A DNA stretch of 64,000 bases from Odobenus rosmarus divergens (GCF_000321225.1 NW_004451881.1:1-64000); one strand, 5' to 3'; counted from the first letter of the stretch, positions 43,960 to 54,241 are shown. Notes: a model not told the origin generated them from the sequence alone. Program-made: numbers and translations.

Positions 43960-44612
43960 CTTGGAAACCAGTAAGATTGGTAAAGATGAACATATTTAAT
44001 TAGCACACGGTGCTGGTGAGGGTGTGGGAAACAGGCACTCTCAAAAGTCAGGAGTGGGGAGAAGTGGATGGTTGCAGCCAACATGGGGTGGGGAGGCAGA
44101 GGGGGGATTTGGGATAGCCACCCCAAACAGGAGAGCAGGACACTCTGACTCAGCAATTCTACCCTTCCCCCCCAGATATCGACCCTATGGGTGTAATCCC
44201 TCACATGCAAAATGACAGATGTGTGAAGATATTCAATGCAGCACTGCCTTGATAGCAAAAAAATTGATAGATTGATCAGTTTTAATGGGGTTCTGATTAG
44301 ATGAACTATGGCTAAAGGAACAGTAAAATACTGTGCATCTGTGGCGAAGACTGGGGTGTTTCAGTCTGTATGGGTGAGAAGAGATCTCTGAGATATAAGT
44401 AAAAAAAAAAAAAAATACAAGTGAAGGGCAGAACAGTTTGTATAGCGTGCTCCTGTTTGTGAGAGGAAACGCCATCGGTGGGCCAAGGTGCAGATGGGTG
44501 TACGAGACACTGTGATCCTGCTAACTGGATGGGCAGGAGGGGGAGATTTCCTTTCACTCCGTACTTTTTTGTACTTTTGACGTTGTTTTGCTCTTTGCAT
44601 GTCTTGCCTATG
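43960..44612 (+). mobile_element. Old L1 3' end (ORF2 tail and 3' UTR)
   Basis: GGTGAGGGTGTGGGAAACAG, TGACTCAGCAATTCTACCCT, GCAAAATGACAGATGTGTG, ATAGCAAAAAAATTGATAGA, GATCTCTGAGATATAAGTAA and GTACTTTTTTGTACTTTTGA are in the L1M order. No frame is intact. Confidence 0.8.
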
Positions 44613-44645
44613 CCAAGAGTAATTTTTTTTTTAGATTTTTTTTTT

Positions 44646-44835
44646 TAAAGATTTTATTTATTTATTTGACAGAGAGACACAGCCAGAGATGGAACACAAG
44701 CGGGGGCGGGAGTGGGAGAGGGAGAAGCAGGCTTCCTGCTGAGCAGGGAGCCTGATGCGGGGCTCGATCCCAGGACCCTGGGATCATGACCTGAGCCGAA
44801 GGCAGATGTGAACGACTGAGCCACCCAGGCGCCCC
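44646..44835 (-). mobile_element. SINEC (youngest layer, in tail of older SINE)
   Basis: Antisense copy with head CTGAGCCACCCAGGCGCCCC. TAGATTTT at 44632-44639 and 44836-44843 shows that it landed in the T-rich tail of the older SINE at 44836-44939. Confidence 0.93.
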
Positions 44836-44939
44836 TAGATTTTATTTTTAAGTAATCTCTACACCCAAAATGGGGCTCAAACTCACAACCCCTAGATCAA
44901 GAGTTGCATGCTCTACCGACTGAGCCAGCCAGATGCCCC
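44836..44939 (-). mobile_element. Older CAN-type SINE
   Basis: Antisense short form: TTTTAAGTAATCTCTACACC, CTCACAACCCCTAGATCAAG and ACTGAGCCAGCCAGATGCCC. Its target duplication AGTAATTTTTTTTT is visible at about 44618-44631 and 44943-44956. Confidence 0.88.
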
Positions 44940-44952
44940 AGAAGTAATTTTT

Positions 44953-45135
44953 TTTTAAAGATTTTATTTATTTATTTGAGAGAGAGGCATAGTGAGAGAG
45001 AGCAAGAGCAGGGAGGAGAAGAAGAGGCAGGCTCCCCAGGAGCAGGGAGCCCGATGCGGGCTCGATCCCAGGACCCTGGGATCCTGACCTGAGCCAAAGG
45101 CAGATGCTTAGCTGACTGAGCCACCCAGGCGCCCT
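44953..45135 (-). mobile_element. SINEC
   Basis: Antisense copy with an AAGATTTTATTTATTTATTT tail and head GAGCCACCCAGGCGCCCT. A perfect 18-bp duplication GCCCCAGAAGTAATTTTT is at 44935-44952 and 45136-45153. Because this duplication includes the head of the older SINE, this insertion is later. Confidence 0.96.
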
Positions 45136-45202
45136 GCCCCAGAAGTAATTTTTAAAACTAATTGATAAAATACTAGGAGATAGTTGTTGTCCTCGTGGTT
45201 CC

Positions 45203-45410
45203 TTTTTTTTTTTTTTAAAGATTTATTTAGTTGAGACTGAGAGAGAATGTGGGGGTAGAGGAAGGGGCAGAAGGAGAGGGAGAGAGAATCCCAAGCAGAC
45301 TCTGAGCTAAGCATGGAACCCCATGTGGGTCTTGATCTCAATACCCTGAGATCATGGCCTGAGCTGAAACCAAGAGTCAGATGCTTAACATACTGAGCCA
45401 CCCAGGCGCC
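45203..45410 (-). mobile_element. SINEC, diverged
   Basis: Antisense copy: T run, AAGATTTATTTAGTTGAGAC, GGAACCCCATGTGGGTCTTG, ACTGAGCCACCCAGGCGCC. The duplication is not clear. Confidence 0.9.
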
Positions 45411-45572
45411 TTTTTAAAAAAGTTTTATTTATCTTGCAGTTCTTTTCTTAACAGCATCCCACCCCCATCACCCCTTTCCCTGCTTCCCCAGCTTCAGCAT
45501 AGTAGTCACCATCTGATGAACACTCATCATGGGCAGAGGTTGGGCCACGTCCTTTAAAAACATCTAATTTCA

Positions 45573-45738
45573 GGGATGCCTGGTGGCTCAGTCTTAAGCG
45601 TCTGCCTTCAGCTCAGGTTCATGATCCCGGGGCCCTGGGATCAAGCCCTGGGATGGAGTCCTGCTTCCAGATCCCTGCTCCTCTGCCCCTTCCCCGCTCG
45701 CTCTCGATGTCTTTCTCAAATAAATAAATAAAATCTTT
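45573..45738 (+). mobile_element. SINEC, shortened
   Basis: Sense copy GGGATGCCTGGTGGCTCAGT (one G short of the usual GGGTGG) with a tail of AAATAAATAAATAAAATC. The next, antisense SINE lies in its A-rich tail. Confidence 0.9.
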
Positions 45739-45740
45739 TT

Positions 45741-45930
45741 TTTAATTTTATTTATTCATTTGAGACACACACAGAGAGAGAGAGCATGAGCAGGGGGAGA
45801 CGTAGAGGCAGAGGGAGAAGCAGGCTCCCCGCTGAGCCAGAAGCCCAAAGCGGGGCTCGATCCCAGGACCCCAGGATCGTGACCTGAGCTAAAGGCAGAT
45901 GCCCAACCATCTGAGCCACCCAGGAGCCCC
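45741..45930 (-). mobile_element. SINEC, antisense partner
   Basis: Antisense copy: TTTTATTTATTCATTTGAGA, a GAGAGAGAGCATGAGCAGGG segment, head CTGAGCCACCCAGGAGCCCC. AAATCTTTTT-like text on both sides marks insertion into the tail of the preceding sense SINE. Confidence 0.92.
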
Positions 45931-45959
45931 CCAAAAAAATCTTTTTAAAAAACCAACTC

Positions 45960-46095
45960 ATTTCATCCCCACATCAGTTGTGCCAGAGAGACATCCTTAG
46001 CCCCATTTTACAGGTGGTTAAACTGAGGCTCTAGGGGCAAACCTCCTGCCCAGAGTCATATACTTAGTAGGATGCTCTCAGATCTAGATCATCTG
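45960..46095 (-). mobile_element. MIR fragment
   Basis: Antisense: TAGCCCCATTTTACAGGTGG, TAAACTGAGGCTCTAGGGGC and CCCAGAGTCATATACTTAGT. Confidence 0.68.
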
Positions 46096-46890
46096 TTTCT
46101 GCAGCCTGATAACTGCACTTGAACTGATCCCTGTTTCAGCTTCCTCTTCCTCATCCACCTTTTTTCTTTTCCTAACTGCTCGAGCCCCTCTGCAACCCCT
46201 TAATTTCCACCTTACCCCTCCACCACTCACAATCAATAAATGAAAATAAAATGCTTGCAAGAGGACGGCTAAGTCCAGACCAACGTGAATCAACAGGTTC
46301 TACTGCAAATTCAGACAATTGGCCAAAATACACGGTGGCAGATGGCGCTGAGGTAGACTTCACAGAGACAGAAGTAAGTCAGGCACACCCCTTAGCTGTT
46401 CACAGGAAACCCACCCGTGGACTCGGTGCTTCGAAAGGATCTGGTCCTGAGCCTGCCCTTCTCCCCTGCAGTTCCCATAAATCCTAGCAGGCCTCCATTC
46501 CTGGAGCCGGCGCTAAGCCCTGAAAGGTAATGGGGTGTGAGAATATGGCTTCGAAAATTGCTTGGTTAAGATCCGGATGTGGGGCTAAGATTCCTGTGGG
46601 GATCCCTTAAACATAGGAGTTGGGGCTGTTACCGAAATTCCTCTTATCTGAGGACTGGGCTTCTGCGTGTGATGCCTTCAAACTTCAAATGCATTCCTTC
46701 GCTACCAGAGCAACGCCCCAGGAAGATACCAGGAATCCTATTTTTTTTGGCAGATGGGACTAACTCATGGCCAGGTCAGCAAATAGCTCTTGAGAGCCTA
46801 AGATGTCCAAGACGCTGCACACCCAAGATGCTGGAGGGTGTGTTAATTTCACATACGCTTGTATATTGTACACTTGAAATTTCAACTCTT
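46096..46890. other. Unique non-coding sequence
   Basis: No gene or repeat recognised. Frames up to 104 codons (46579-46893) show no domain. Confidence 0.4.
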
Positions 46891-46905
46891 TAAAAAGTTA
46901 TATAA

Positions 46906-47097
46906 CAAGGGGCGTCTGGCTGGTTCAGTCAGTTGAGCCCCTGACTCTGGGTTTTGGCTCAGATCATGATCTCAGGGGCCTGAGATCGAGCTCTGTGTGG
47001 CACTCAGTGCGCAGTCTGCTTGTCGCTCTCCCTCTGCTCCTTCCCTCCCTGGTGCTCTCTTTCTCTTTCTCTCTCTAACAAATAATAAAAACTTAAA
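46906..47097 (+). mobile_element. SINEC
   Basis: Sense copy GGGGCGTCTGGCTGGTTCAG, diverged in the head, with a CAAATAATAAAAACTTAAAA tail. A perfect 14-bp duplication AAAAAGTTATATAA is at 46892-46905 and 47098-47111. Confidence 0.94.
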
Positions 47098-47284
47098 AAA
47101 AAGTTATATAATGAAACTATGTCTCCTGCTCTGCCCCTCCCCCCACAGTCCAGTTTCTTTCCCAGGCAGTTCCAGCTGTGACCTCTCTCATCTCTATTTT
47201 CTGGATACAATCTATGTACAATTAATGTCTTCTGATTTGAATGGTAACCTTTCATACTTAACAAATAGACCATGGCCTAGCAGG

Positions 47285-47530
47285 CAAGAGCCCACAGGTG
47301 CCTGGATCCACATCTTGAGGCATGACCTTTTTAGGTCTGTGTCCTTGGGCAAGTTCCTGAACTTCTCTGTCTGGGTTTTCCCATCTTTAAAATGGGATTG
47401 ATACTGGTACCTGCCTTAAAGGTTTCCTATGAGGATCAAATGTGGCAAAACCTGCCAAGCACCCAGGATTTTTTCTGGCACCCAGAAAACCTGCAATTAC
47501 TATCAGCTTTTTAATGTTAGCTGTTAATGT
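47285..47530 (+). mobile_element. MIR
   Basis: Sense MIR: GTCCTTGGGCAAGTTCCTGA, TTTTCCCATCTTTAAAATGG, ATACTGGTACCTGCCTTAAA and TGAGGATCAAATGTGG. Confidence 0.8.
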
Positions 47531-47791
47531 CAAAATAAATAATAAATAATCATGCTCTATTCACTCTGTGTTGCTATCCCATTTTCCTTTGCCGGGTTCC
47601 TTCCTGATGTAGGTCATGGTGTCTTAACCCGTTGCTAGAAAAATAACTGAGGAATTGGTTTTTACGGAAGAACCTTACAACCTGCAACATTTGAAAAAGG
47701 AGAAAGGGGCTAAAATTCTCTAATCCTGGCTTCCTCCAAATGGAGAGATGGGAATAATGGTGTAAAAAGTTGAATTGGTATTTCTGTTAAT

Positions 47792-47822
<31 letters not shown>

Positions 47823-48425
47823 AAGAGAGATCGGCAGTTGAAGCAAATGCCTAAACCCAGAATCTGGCCACTCTGAATGTGGGCAGACCTCAATAAGGAA
47901 GGAAGTTTGCATTAAACTTGAAAATGTTTGTGGTCATATTAAAAAGTAGGGTGGCATTTACAAATTTAAGGTTGCTGCACAAACTATAAAAGGTCTATTG
48001 ACTTTTGAAATGAACTTTTCTGGCTAAAAATCCAGTCCCTTTTATAAGCGTGTTGGAGCATTGTTTACTTAAATTAATCCTATCCTTGCATAAAGTATTG
48101 GTGTGGCCTTTGAAAAAGGTATTTTCTCTGCGTTGCTTCAAAAGAGCTTGCGGGTTGGCAAAGGAGGGGGAGGTGTGTGGTTCAGGGAGTGGTTGAAGGT
48201 CTCTATACCTTATGGAGACAACCTTCATCTCTGGGTTCTTCCCTGGAGATGTGTTTTGAAAATGACTTCCTAGTTCTTTGCAAAGATCATCATACAGTTG
48301 GACAGCAAATGATGCTTTTCTTTTTTGGTCATTAGCAAGTAAAATCCATCCCTCCTCCTCACCAGGAAAAAATAGGAGGATAGCAAGCAAAATCACAAAT
48401 ATGCTGAGTGTGAGCTTCTCATAGC
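47531..48425. other. Unique non-coding sequence
   Basis: Apart from the GT/GA repeat at 47792-47830 nothing is recognised. The minus frame 48396-47995 has no known domain. Confidence 0.4.
47792..47830 (+). repeat. (GT)n(GA)n microsatellite
   Basis: A run of GTGTGTGTGTGTGAGAGAGA and further GA units ending at AAAGAGAGATC, a compound repeat likely to vary in length. Confidence 0.92.
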
Positions 48426-48429
48426 AACA

Positions 48430-48970
48430 TAAACAGAGAGTTTGTGGGCCTTTTCTTTACACTTGGAAAAAATTCTGTAAATACAGAAAAGTGCACTGAT
48501 TATTACATCTAATACCTGTGTGCTTAACACCCAGAAAGAAAACACAAATTAATCTGTGGTCATATCTGCTTCAAATCCTTTTCTAAATAATGGAAGTAAA
48601 ATATTATAAAGCTGAAGTGATTTTCCCTTTTCTGATACCATCCTCCTCTCTCTTCCTCTCCTTAAATATAACCACTATCGTAATTTTGGCAAATATCTGC
48701 AGTTGCATTTTTGTACTTGTATAAAATACGCACTTCACCAAAAGTGATATAAAAATTGAGTTTGTGTTTTTTCTTAATTTGCATGAATCTCATATTGTGT
48801 ATAGAGTTCTCCAATTTGCTTTTTCCCCCTCCACATAGTATTTTTGACAATTGTATTTCATTAGGATTGATAAATAGATACAATATATGATGGCAGATAT
48901 CATAAATATACTTTGATACATAAATATGTATCATGAATATATTTTGCTCATCCTAATCACTTCATAGCAA
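48430..48970. repeat. AT-rich worn repeat of uncertain family
   Basis: TGTAAATACAGAAAAGTGCA, CTTAACACCCAGAAAGAAAA and ATATAACCACTATCGTAATT resemble a mammalian repeat core also hinted at near 28915. No head or tail can be placed. Confidence 0.4.
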
Positions 48971-48984
48971 TTTATTATATAATA

Positions 48985-49097
48985 ATAATTGTAGCTAAGG
49001 CACGCATAGCACTTTTTAGGTGCCAAGCAGTTTATTTAATGAATTCTCACACCTATGAAAGAGCTGCTATTGTTATCTCATTATTTAGATAAGTAAA
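48985..49097 (-). mobile_element. MIR, left part (split by two SINEs)
   Basis: Antisense: AGCACTTTTTAGGTGCCAAG, CTCATTATTTAGATAAGTAA. It resumes at 49452 with TTCAGTAACTAGCCCAAGGT. Confidence 0.65.
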
Positions 49098-49110
49098 CTG
49101 AGGCATACAG

Positions 49111-49222
49111 GAGCACCTTGGCTGGCTTGGTCAGTGGAGTGTGCAACTCTTGATCGCAGGGTTATGAGTTCCAGCCCCATGTCGGGTATAGAGATTACTT
49201 TAAAAAAATTTAAAAAACCCCC
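49111..49222 (+). mobile_element. Older CAN-type SINE
   Basis: Sense short form GAGCACCTTGGCTGGCTTGG, GGTTATGAGTTCCAGCCCCA and TAGAGATTACTTTAAAAAAA. Its 13-bp duplication CTGAGGCATACAG is at 49098-49110 and 49439-49451, so it also encloses the next SINE, which entered its tail later. Confidence 0.88.
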
Positions 49223-49230
49223 ACAACCTG

Positions 49231-49438
49231 GGGCACCTGGGTGGCCCAGTTGGTTAAGCATCCGCTCTTTATTTCAGCTCAAGTCCTGATCTCAGGGTCA
49301 TTAGAACCAGCCCCGTGTCAGGCTCCCTGCTGAGCGCAGAGTCTGCTAAAGTTTCTCTCTCCCTCTCCCTCTACCCCTCCCTGCATCATGCTCTCTCTCT
49401 CTCTAAAATAAATAAATCTTAAAAAAAAAAACAAAAAC
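49231..49438 (+). mobile_element. SINEC in tail of older SINE
   Basis: Sense copy GGGCACCTGGGTGGCCCAGT with a CTAAAATAAATAAATCTTAA tail. The outer duplication belongs to the older SINE. AACCTG-like text marks its own site. Confidence 0.92.
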
Positions 49439-49479
49439 CTGAGGCATACAGAGTTCAGTAACTAGCCCAAGGTCACTTT

Positions 49480-49880
49480 CTCTGTTGATGGATATCTAGA
49501 TTGTTTCCCTTTTTTTTTCCACCATTATAAACAATAATACAGTGAACATCTTTACACCTGCTTTTTAAAAAATTTTATTTATTTATTTGACAGAGAGAGA
49601 CACAGTGAGAGAGGGAACACAAGCAGGGGGAGTGGGAGAGGGAGAAGCAGGCTTCTGGCAGAGCAGGGAGCCCGATGCGGGGCTCGATCCCAGGACTCCG
49701 GGATCATGACTGGAGCTGAAGGCAGACGCTTAACAGACTGAGCCACCCAGGTGCCCCTACACCTGCTTCTTTTTATATGCTGGTTACTATTTTCTGTGCA
49801 AGAGTTTCTATCAAGTAGAAGCCCAAAAGAAGTGTTGACATTTAGAGTGTATACATTGTAGATTTTACTAAACATTTTCA
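49480..49880 (-). mobile_element. Antisense L1-like relic, split by a SINE
   Basis: TGTTGATGGATATCTAGATT, CACCATTATAAACAATAATA and, after the SINE, GCAAGAGTTTCTATCAAGTA are consistent with reverse-strand L1 3' sequence. Confidence 0.5.
49564..49757 (-). mobile_element. SINEC
   Basis: Antisense copy: TTTTATTTATTTATTTGACA, GAGAGGGAACACAAGCAGGG, head GAGCCACCCAGGTGCCCC. Duplication TACACCTGCTT at 49553-49563 and 49758-49768. Confidence 0.95.
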
Positions 49881-49904
49881 ATGTCATATTTGCATGTGTG
49901 ATCC

Positions 49905-50060
49905 TGGGGAGCCTTGACCTTGCCGATCCTCGGTTTCTTTGTTTGTAAAATAGGGACATATAGACTCACTTGTAAAGGTTGCGGTGGAGACTGAAAGGGA
50001 TGTACAGGGTATAACTAGTCATGGAGTGATACCTGTAGTACTCATAGCTGTTAGAGTCAC
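49905..50060 (+). mobile_element. MIR
   Basis: Sense MIR: CCTCGGTTTCTTTGTTTGTA, AAATAGGGACATATAGACTC and a worn 3' part with ACTCATAGCTG. Confidence 0.62.
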
Positions 50061-50289
50061 TAATGAGAATACTACTGTTGCATTACATTGTGGCCATGTT
50101 GGCCAGACTCTAGTCAAGGATACAAAGTCCAAGGTTGAAAAGCGATTGTGAGGACCGAACAGAAAAACTCTACTTAGTTACTGTCTCATTTTATAGGATT
50201 GAAAATAAGCCACAGGAACTTTTGTTAAATGTTTCTAACAAACCATACCAAACAACCTGGAGGGTGCAAAATGAAGCAGAGACTTGAAG

Positions 50290-50450
50290 TACAGAACTGG
50301 GCCGTTTGGGGCCAGCAGGTGGCTGCTCTGTGACCCTAGGCAGACCACTCGAACTTTCTGTGTGTCTACTTCTCCAGACCTCAGGGAAAAATAATTACAC
50401 TTTCTCACCTTGCAACATAAGGCTGCTGTGAACGAACATAAATGGGCAGG
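50290..50450 (+). mobile_element. MIR, diverged; contains a CTCF-like core
   Basis: Sense order is weak: GCTCTGTGACCCTAGGCAGA, ACTTCTCCAGACCTCAGGGA, CATAAGGCTGCTGTGAACG. CCAGCAGGTGGC at 50312-50323 fits the CTCF core. Confidence 0.45.
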
Positions 50451-50515
50451 TAGGGGTGGTGGATTGAATGAATCCTTTTTGAATTATTGGAAACAAAAGA
50501 TTTGGTGTATATTTA

Positions 50516-50694
50516 TTTTTTAAAGATTTTATTTATTTATTTGAGAGACAGAGAGAAAGCATAAGCAGGGGGAGGGGCAGATGGAGAGGGAGAAGCAGAC
50601 TCCCCACTGAGCAGGGAGCCCCACGCGGGGCTCAATCCCAGGACCCTGGGATCAAGACCTGGGCAGAAGGCAGATGCCCAACCGACTGAGCCCC
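50516..50694 (-). mobile_element. SINEC, head truncated
   Basis: Antisense copy ending CAACCGACTGAGCCCC; about 12 bases of the usual head are missing. It is still flanked by an 18-bp duplication with one mismatch, AGATTTGGTGTATATTTA (50498-50515) / AGATCTGGTGTATATTTA (50695-50712), so the loss occurred at or before insertion. Confidence 0.94.
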
Positions 50695-50712
50695 AGATCT
50701 GGTGTATATTTA

Positions 50713-52030
50713 AAGATGTTATTTTCTGTGCCTTGGATTTGGCTGGGCACCCAGAAGCCATTTTTCTGTTGCATACACATCTAAAACATTTCAGAAAATT
50801 CCATCTTAACTTTTGAAATTGGTTTTCCTTCGGAGATAAAGAGAACACTCTATATTAGTGTGTTATGGAACTTTTCTTGTTACTGTGCCAACTTCTGCTT
50901 CATGAAAATATTAAGACTTTCTTTTCCTACATAAACTGAGGTAGCAGAAAGATGGGAGGGAGGGGAAAATACACAGAGGTGACTCAATCAAACAAGTTGT
51001 TTTGCAAACAATTTGTTACTTGATGGAATTCAATTAGTTGTTTTCAAAACCTGGCTGACCAAATTCAGTATTTTTGTCCATCTGCCACCACTGCCAAGAT
51101 GTTAACCGCCCCCCCAACTAGTTGTGTTTAAGATTTCTTCCATCAGTTATCAGCTAAATTCAGCTTCTTTTTATGTCAAAAATAGCTCACTGGTAGCTTG
51201 AGTCAAGCCAGTTGGCATCTCTTCAAACTGGTTTGTCTGAGTCTTGGAGTCACAGGAAATGCTCCGGTCCTGCTCCTAGCTGAGACCTCATTGATGTCAG
51301 TTGGAATGGGGCCATTTTCATTTGCTAATAAAGCCCCAGAATCCACGGTGAAGAACCGATGAAAGACGCTGGCTGCTGCTGGTTACAGGGAAACAATACA
51401 ACATATCCTCTGGGGAAGGGAGAAGGTCAGAAGGAAACTGAACCAGTCATCCAAACCTCTCTTCCAGCCAAGTCCTAATGGTACACTGGCTACCTTACTC
51501 CTCCACGGGCTGATGGTGTGAGAAAAATTGGGCTGGAAAGAGACAGGGGGTGGGTAGGGAGACAGAGAGAGATTGAAAGCAAGGACAGTGGTGGAATAGA
51601 TGGGTTTTATTTGTGTAAATCAGCCAGGAGAAGAATGTAGAATGGATATCACTCAAACACAGAAGAGAGAGAGTTGGGGCTCTCTGGCATGGAAAGTTCT
51701 AGCACAGCATCAGTTGTATGCATGGTGGTTGTGCCATGTTGGGCAGAAGTAGGACCTTGTTATTGTGGCGTGGTGGGCATTAACTATGTTTTCAGGAGAC
51801 GTGTGTCTGGGTGTGAAGCTGACAAGGAGTGGCTATGGGGGCTTTGTGATGTGTTTGTGTATCACGGAACTCACTCCTTCCCCAAATTCAGTCATGGTCA
51901 AGCTCACTCCGGGATTTTGGCCATCTGCAAGCCCTGCCCGTTCAATTTTCTTTTTTCCACTCACCTTTCAAAACCTGAATATCCACTTTGGGCTCATCCT
52001 AAGCAATCATGAGTTTGGTGCCTGGAGATG
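50713..52030. other. Unique non-coding sequence
   Basis: No gene or clear repeat. Frames 51674-52142 (112-125 codons) have no known domain. Confidence 0.4.
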
Positions 52031-52057
52031 CTTAAGACTGAGCCACCCGGGTGCCCC
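52031..52057 (-). mobile_element. SINEC head fragment
   Basis: Only the head remains: CTTAAGACTGAGCCACCCGG then GTGCCCC. The remainder is missing, from deletion or severe truncation. Confidence 0.8.
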
Positions 52058-52160
52058 AACAGTGCCATCTTTATGGGGCTCTTGGGAGAACGAATTGAGA
52101 TGGGGCATGTACCATGTTTGCACAGCACCTGGCACAGAATGAGCTCCTTAACAAGTCAGG
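52058..52160 (+). mobile_element. MIR 3' fragment
   Basis: AACGAATTGAGATGGGGCAT, then GCACAGCACCTGGCACAGAA and TGAGCTCCTTAAC, the sense MIR 3' end. Confidence 0.55.
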
Positions 52161-52168
52161 AAAAGCCT

Positions 52169-52565
52169 GTCACCAGCTGAATTGTGTTCTCTAAAAATTC
52201 ATATGCTGAATTTCTCACCTGTGGTAGCTCAGAAGGTGACTGTATTTGGAGATAAGTCTTTTAAAGAGGTAATTAAGGTAAAATGAGAGTATTCAGGTGG
52301 GCCCTAGTGCATGATGCCTGGTTTCCTCACGGAAGAGGAGATTAGGACACAGACAGAAACACACACAGAGGGAAAGACCATATGAAGACCCAGGAGAGGG
52401 AGGCCGTCTGGAAGCCAAGGAGCAAGGACTCGGAAGAAACCAGCCCTGCCAACACCTTGGCCTTTGACTTCTGGCCTCCAGAGCTGTGAGAAAATAAATT
52501 TCTGTTGTTTAAGCCCACAGCCCGCAGTATGTGGGCTCAGGCAAACGAGTATCAAGCAGATAGAA
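52169..52565 (+). mobile_element. MLT1/MaLR-type solo LTR
   Basis: AGCTGAATTGTGTTCTCTAA, GTGACTGTATTTGGAGATAA, GCCCTAGTGCATGATGCCTG, AAGACCATATGAAGACCCAG, CCTCCAGAGCTGTGAGAAAA and AATAAATTTCTGTTGTTTAA are in the order of MaLR LTRs. The AATAAA is the LTR polyadenylation signal. Confidence 0.75.
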
Positions 52566-53364
52566 TATATATGCATGCTCCAGTTTATAGTCCTGGTGAT
52601 GAGCCATCTCCAGACATGGACTCAGGCTCTATTTAGATTCAAGATGATGACAGAAACCACAAGAAATAATAGTGGAAACTGGACCAAAGAAGTACCTTCT
52701 TGCTGCCTTCTTGGCAAGTCCTTAGAAATGTTGTCATTCTGGAATGTGGTTATCACACAGGGAGGGCGACTCAGCACCAGTGATTCTCCCCCGTGGTAGT
52801 TTTTAGGTATAGATCTGGGGCCTTGGTGAAATGCAGTCCTTTTTAATCAGGCTGCAATGTCCTAAAGAGCTTCTGGCCCAGATTCATGGTTCAAGATGCA
52901 GTTCACGTTGTCAGATGTTTCTAACGGTCTCCCAGGCCTGAGAAATTAATGTTCATCGAAGAATGTGTTTTCAGCTACTCTCTTGGCACAATGCCACTGA
53001 CCCCCCACACTCACCACCACAAGCCATGCCAATCACCAGCTAGACTATTTATATGAGTTAATGAATTCCAAAAACATGGACTAATTATTGTCACAGACCA
53101 GCGTTAACACACTTCACTCCCCACAAGGGGTGAATGTGGTTGGCAAGGTAGGGCATGCAGTGTCTTACACCACTCCTCACGTGCGTGGATGTTTGATGGT
53201 TCGATCCCCATGGAAACAGTGGTCAATGAAGGAGGATGAACTTGGCCCCTTCAGGCCAGAGTGAGATGAGAATTTGGATGGGTGGGGAAAAAAGGAGAGG
53301 CTATTTCAAGCAAAGAGGAGAGGTTGAGAAAAATCAGATGGCATTGTATTGTAACAGTCTGTTA
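52566..53364. other. Non-coding, possible MER5-like relic
   Basis: 52770-52960 has weak DNA-transposon style (CACCAGTGATTCTCCCCCGT, ATCTGGGGCCTTGGTGAAAT). The remainder is unrecognised. Confidence 0.35.
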
Positions 53365-53369
53365 TGTGT

Positions 53370-53500
53370 CCATCTCTTTATGAGACCCCAGTGAGACCAT
53401 TAAGAGTAGGGACTGGGTCTCCCTTCTCATTGGAGACCTGTTGTGGAGCATGGTGCCTGCAGCATAATGGTCATCCAAGGGAAGGTAGCAATAATTGTCA
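53370..53500 (+). mobile_element. Probable L2 terminal fragment
   Basis: TTAAGAGTAGGGACTGGGTC followed by GGAGCATGGTGCCTGCAGCA keeps L2 3' order, with strong divergence. Confidence 0.45.
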
Positions 53501-53884
53501 AGACCCAGGCAATTCTCCACATACCTCACTTAATTGACAGAAACATGACTCAAACTGGCTTAAGCAAAAACATTTAAAAGGGGAGTATTTTATTGGCTCA
53601 TTAAATTGGGAAGTCTGGAGGTGCGTTGGCTTCAGGCACATTTGGCTCAAGGACCTCAATACTGTGTCAGTGCTCAAATAGTTTTCAGTATCTTGAACTA
53701 TGTATTTGTGTGTGTGTACAGATCTCTATCTACCTCTCCATAAGGGTGGAACCCACCATTTACTTTGAAAATAAAGACCTGCAGGGTCTTTTCCAGAATA
53801 GCATTTGAGAGAAAGCTAGGGATGATGCAGTTGATGTTGAGTTGTGCAAGCCCCTTATTCGTTCGTGGTTGAGCAGCATGACAT

Positions 53885-54005
53885 TAGAATATGAGCTTCT
53901 TGAGGGCAGAGACACTTATTGATCTGGGTCACTGCTGTAACTTCAGCTCCAAGAATAGTGCTGGGCACACAGTAGACACTCGGCCAATATTTATTCAAAT
54001 AACAA
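53885..54005 (+). mobile_element. L2 terminal fragment
   Basis: GAGCTTCTTGAGGGCAGAGA, AATAGTGCTGGGCACACAGT, AGACACTCGGCCAATATTTA and TTCAAATAA form the typical L2 3' end. Confidence 0.7.
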
Positions 54006-54053
54006 GCCTCTGCTTGGTGGCCTTGGAGGTTGATTTTAGAATAATGTGGGGTT

Positions 54054-54198
54054 GGGGCACCTGGGTTGCTCAGTCGTTAAGCATCTGCCTTCAGCTCAGG
54101 TCATGATCGCAGGGTCCTGGGATCAAGCCCTGCATTGGGCTCCCTGCTCAGTGGGGAGTCTGCTTCTCCCTCTGCTTGTGCTCTCTCTCTCTGTCAAA

Positions 54199-54241
<43 letters not shown>

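Noticed and set aside
32000..44000. Naming the nearby developmental gene
   Set aside because: No coding exon (homeobox, T-box, forkhead or zinc-finger motif) could be recognised in any frame, so any gene name would be a guess.
52495..52500. AATAAA as a gene polyadenylation signal
   Set aside because: It is the built-in signal of the MaLR LTR at 52169-52565.
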